From assembly GCA_031276775.1 (NCBI GenBank), contig JAISML010000211.1, positions 1-7,318 on the forward strand: DNA of 7,318 nt. Direction: 5' to 3'. The DNA is from Eubacteriales Family XIII. Incertae Sedis bacterium. Lineage in GTDB: Bacteria; Bacillota; Clostridia; Peptostreptococcales; Anaerovoracaceae. Positions 5,861 to 7,318 of this stretch are shown one piece after another. Each line of letters begins with the position of its first letter. The first letter of the stretch is position 1. Under the pieces are notes generated by a model. That model was not told the origin of the DNA, did no database searches, and worked only from the letters and a program-made list of their open reading frames with translations. A program made the translations under genes and the position numbers.

Positions 5861-6340
5861 ATGATGGAACAGAATTTTTTCACGGTAATCGTCGCGCATA
5901 TGGCGATCGTCTGGATTGTGTTGGCGATCATCTTCGCGACAATCGAGGGTTTCACGTTCGGCTTGGTGACCATATGGTTCACCGTGGGCGCATTGGTCGC
6001 GGCCATTGTTGCCCTGATTGGCGGCAACCTCCCCGCGCAGCTGATCGCATTTTTTGCGATCAGCATCATCCTGCTCGTCTTCACAAGACCGATCTTGGTC
6101 AAGCATCTGAAAGTCGGCAAAGAGAAGAACAACATCGAAATCATCGAAGGAAAACGCGGTTTGGTGACCGAAATGATCGCACCGTTCAAAAGCGGTTTGG
6201 TCAAAGTGAACGGCATCGTCTGGACGGCGGTCGGCGAAACGCCTGACGCCGCCGCCGAAGTCGGTCAGGAAGTGGAGGTCATCCGGGTGGAAGGCGTGAA
6301 ACTGATCGTCAGTCCGGTTCCCGCCAAGCCGACGACATAG
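5861..6340 (+). CDS. NfeD family membrane protein (short form)
   Basis: A 159-residue membrane protein with a C-terminal OB fold. It is the partner of SPFH/stomatin proteins; the E. coli pair YbbJ-QmcA is the best-known relative. Three hydrophobic segments are seen at about 8-29, 33-54 and 57-77. The soluble part (about 95-152) has EGKRGLVTEM, SGLVKVNGIVWTAVGE and VGQEVEVIRVEGVKLIVSP, the GxV...G.V.VxGxxWxA...G..V.V..V.G..L.V pattern of the NfeD OB domain. There is no serine protease domain, so it is the short class. ATG at 5861 is immediately followed by a second ATG at 5864; GGGG at 5852-5855 gives 5 or 8 bases of spacing, so the second could be the true start. The SPFH gene follows 99 bases later. 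Confidence 0.93.
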   Translation: MMEQNFFTVIVAHMAIVWIVLAIIFATIEGFTFGLVTIWFTVGALVAAIVALIGGNLPAQLIAFFAISIILLVFTRPILVKHLKVGKEKNNIEIIEGKRGLVTEMIAPFKSGLVKVNGIVWTAVGETPDAAAEVGQEVEVIRVEGVKLIVSPVPAKPTT

Positions 6341-6378
6341 TGTCCAAACAAAACAGTTTTTCGCGATGGACGCTCCGG

Positions 6379-6401
6379 TTCCGTAACGGAATGCGTTACG
6401 C
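6379..6401 (+). repeat. Overlapping inverted repeats between nfeD and the SPFH gene
   Basis: TTCCGT-A-ACGGAA (6379-6391) and GCGT-T-ACGC (6393-6401) are neighbouring interrupted palindromes. They can also pair with each other as CGTAACG (6382-6388) and CGTTACG (6394-6400). Flanking TTCGCG (6360-6365) and CGCGAA (6399-6404) are complementary as well, partly competing with these pairings. No U-tract follows, so this is not an intrinsic terminator; it may be a processing or protein-binding site. Confidence 0.33.
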
Positions 6402-6439
6402 GAAGTGAAACGCAAATTTACAACAGTAAGGAGGACAAC

Positions 6440-7318
6440 ATGTATTCATCCCCGTCTATCGCCCAAATCTTCACCATCATAATTTTGTTGCTCATCGTTG
6501 TGATCGTCATCCTCCGCAACGTCAGGGTCGTACCGCAGGCAAAAGCCTATGTGATTGAGCGGCTCGGCGCCTACAACGGGACATGGCAGGTGGGTCTGCA
6601 TTTTAAAATCCCGGTCATCGATCGAATTGCAAACAGGGTATCTTTAAAGGAGAATGTCTTGGATTTCCCACCGCAGCCGGTCATCACAAAAGACAACGTA
6701 ACGATGGAAATCGACACCGTCATCTACTATCAGGTAACCGATCCGAAACTCTACACCTACGGCGTGGAATATCCTTTGGCGGCCATCGAAAATCTGACGG
6801 CGACGACACTCAGAAACATCATCGGAGATTTGGAGCTGGACGAATCCCTGACGAGCCGCGAACACATCAACGCGCGCATGAGGGAAGTCTTGGACGAGGC
6901 GACGGACAGTTGGGGCATCAAGATCAACCGCGTGGAGGTGAAGAACCTTACGCCGCCCCGGGACATCCTGAGCGCGATGGAAAAGCAGATGAGAGCGGAA
7001 AGAGAGCGGCGTGAAGCCATTCTGCGCGCGGAAGGCGAAAAACGATCATCGGTCCTCATCGCGGAAGGAAACAAGCAGGCGCAAATACTTGAGGCGGAAG
7101 CGCTCAAAGCAGCCAAAATACTGGACGCGGAAGCGACAAAGGAACGGCAGATATTGGAAGCGACGGGCGAAGCGGAAGCCATACTGCTCGTACAGAAAGC
7201 GACGGCCGACGGCATCCGTCTGATCGTCGAATCCGCTCCGACGGAACAGGTGATCGCAATCAAGGGTTTGGAAGCTTTCGAGAAAGCCGCGGACGGCAAA
7301 GCGACGAAGATCATCATT
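6440..7318 (+). CDS. SPFH/stomatin-like membrane protein (QmcA type), C-terminal end cut by the window edge
   Basis: The first 293 codons of an SPFH (stomatin/prohibitin/flotillin/HflKC) protein, a membrane-anchored scaffold that oligomerises with NfeD proteins. An N-terminal membrane segment spans about 7-25. The SPFH domain follows with VPQAKAYVIERLGAY (31-45), VITKDNVTMEIDTVIYYQV (81-99), TTLRNIIGDLELDESLTSRE (122-141) and DSWGIKINRVEVKNLTPP (156-173). A charged helical region starts at EKQMRAERERREA and contains five back-to-back 11-residue units from I194 to I248, beginning ILRAEGEKRSS and including ILEAEALKAAK and ILDAEATKERQ. That spacing fits a hendecad coiled coil. The family is usually 300-340 residues, so 10-50 residues are likely missing. 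The start is firm: AAGGAGG (6428-6434) lies 5 bases before ATG. It is co-oriented with nfeD and probably uses the promoter at 5721-5749. Confidence 0.96.
   Translation, partial: MYSSPSIAQIFTIIILLLIVVIVILRNVRVVPQAKAYVIERLGAYNGTWQVGLHFKIPVIDRIANRVSLKENVLDFPPQPVITKDNVTMEIDTVIYYQVTDPKLYTYGVEYPLAAIENLTATTLRNIIGDLELDESLTSREHINARMREVLDEATDSWGIKINRVEVKNLTPPRDILSAMEKQMRAERERREAILRAEGEKRSSVLIAEGNKQAQILEAEALKAAKILDAEATKERQILEATGEAEAILLVQKATADGIRLIVESAPTEQVIAIKGLEAFEKAADGKATKIII

Noticed and set aside
5642..6415. 257-codon minus-strand open frame opposite nfeD
   Set aside because: Antisense to the NfeD coding frame and spanning the promoter region; Asp/His/Arg-rich with no motif.
6406..6431. SigW-type promoter (TGAAAC at 6406-6411) before the SPFH gene
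   Set aside because: NfeD-SPFH operons are SigW-controlled in Bacillus, but no CGTA-like -10 lies 16-17 bases downstream; the bases there are the ribosome binding site.

Overview
The window looks like ordinary chromosomal DNA from a GC-rich member of the Bacillota, probably Clostridia-like. The inference rests on several things: purine-rich Shine-Dalgarno sequences (AAGGAGG, AAGGGAG, AAAGGA), sigma-A-type promoters with TATAAT boxes, a YebC protein starting MGRHGTIAGRKAAQD, a short (about 500 residue) Orn/Lys/Arg decarboxylase of the YaaO/SpeA type, and an NfeD-SPFH pair. No genus can be named from the sequence alone. I see no mobile element, CRISPR array, tRNA or rRNA.

Layout. Positions 1-1851 (minus strand) hold a formate/nitrite-transporter (FNT) family channel followed by the ribosomal protein L11 methyltransferase gene prmA, which overlaps the end of the FNT gene by about 11 bases and runs off the left edge. 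Positions 1852-2345 are a long divergent intergenic region. It has two minus-strand promoter candidates for the FNT gene, a strong bulged hairpin, a 12-base perfect palindrome and two small open frames of 52 and 53 codons on the plus strand whose status is uncertain. Positions 2346-4863 (plus) hold a PLP-dependent Orn/Lys/Arg decarboxylase followed after 46 bases by an asparaginase-family protein, probably one operon concerned with amino-acid breakdown. Positions 4873-5598 (minus) hold a YebC/PmpR protein, convergent with the asparaginase gene and only 9 bases from it. Positions 5599-5860 carry back-to-back promoters for yebC and for the next operon. Positions 5861-7318 (plus) hold an NfeD membrane protein and an SPFH/stomatin protein that continues past the right edge. 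These two are known partners in membrane assemblies.

How the genes fit together. The clear functional units are the NfeD-SPFH pair and the decarboxylase-asparaginase pair. The FNT-prmA pair is tightly coupled but has no obvious shared function. I did not find a convincing undescribed multi-gene system. The items most worth a second look are the structured, Shine-Dalgarno-poor leader of the FNT gene, the replacement of the usual catalytic lysine in the asparaginase-like protein, the unusual linker in the decarboxylase, and the small open frame overlapping the decarboxylase start.
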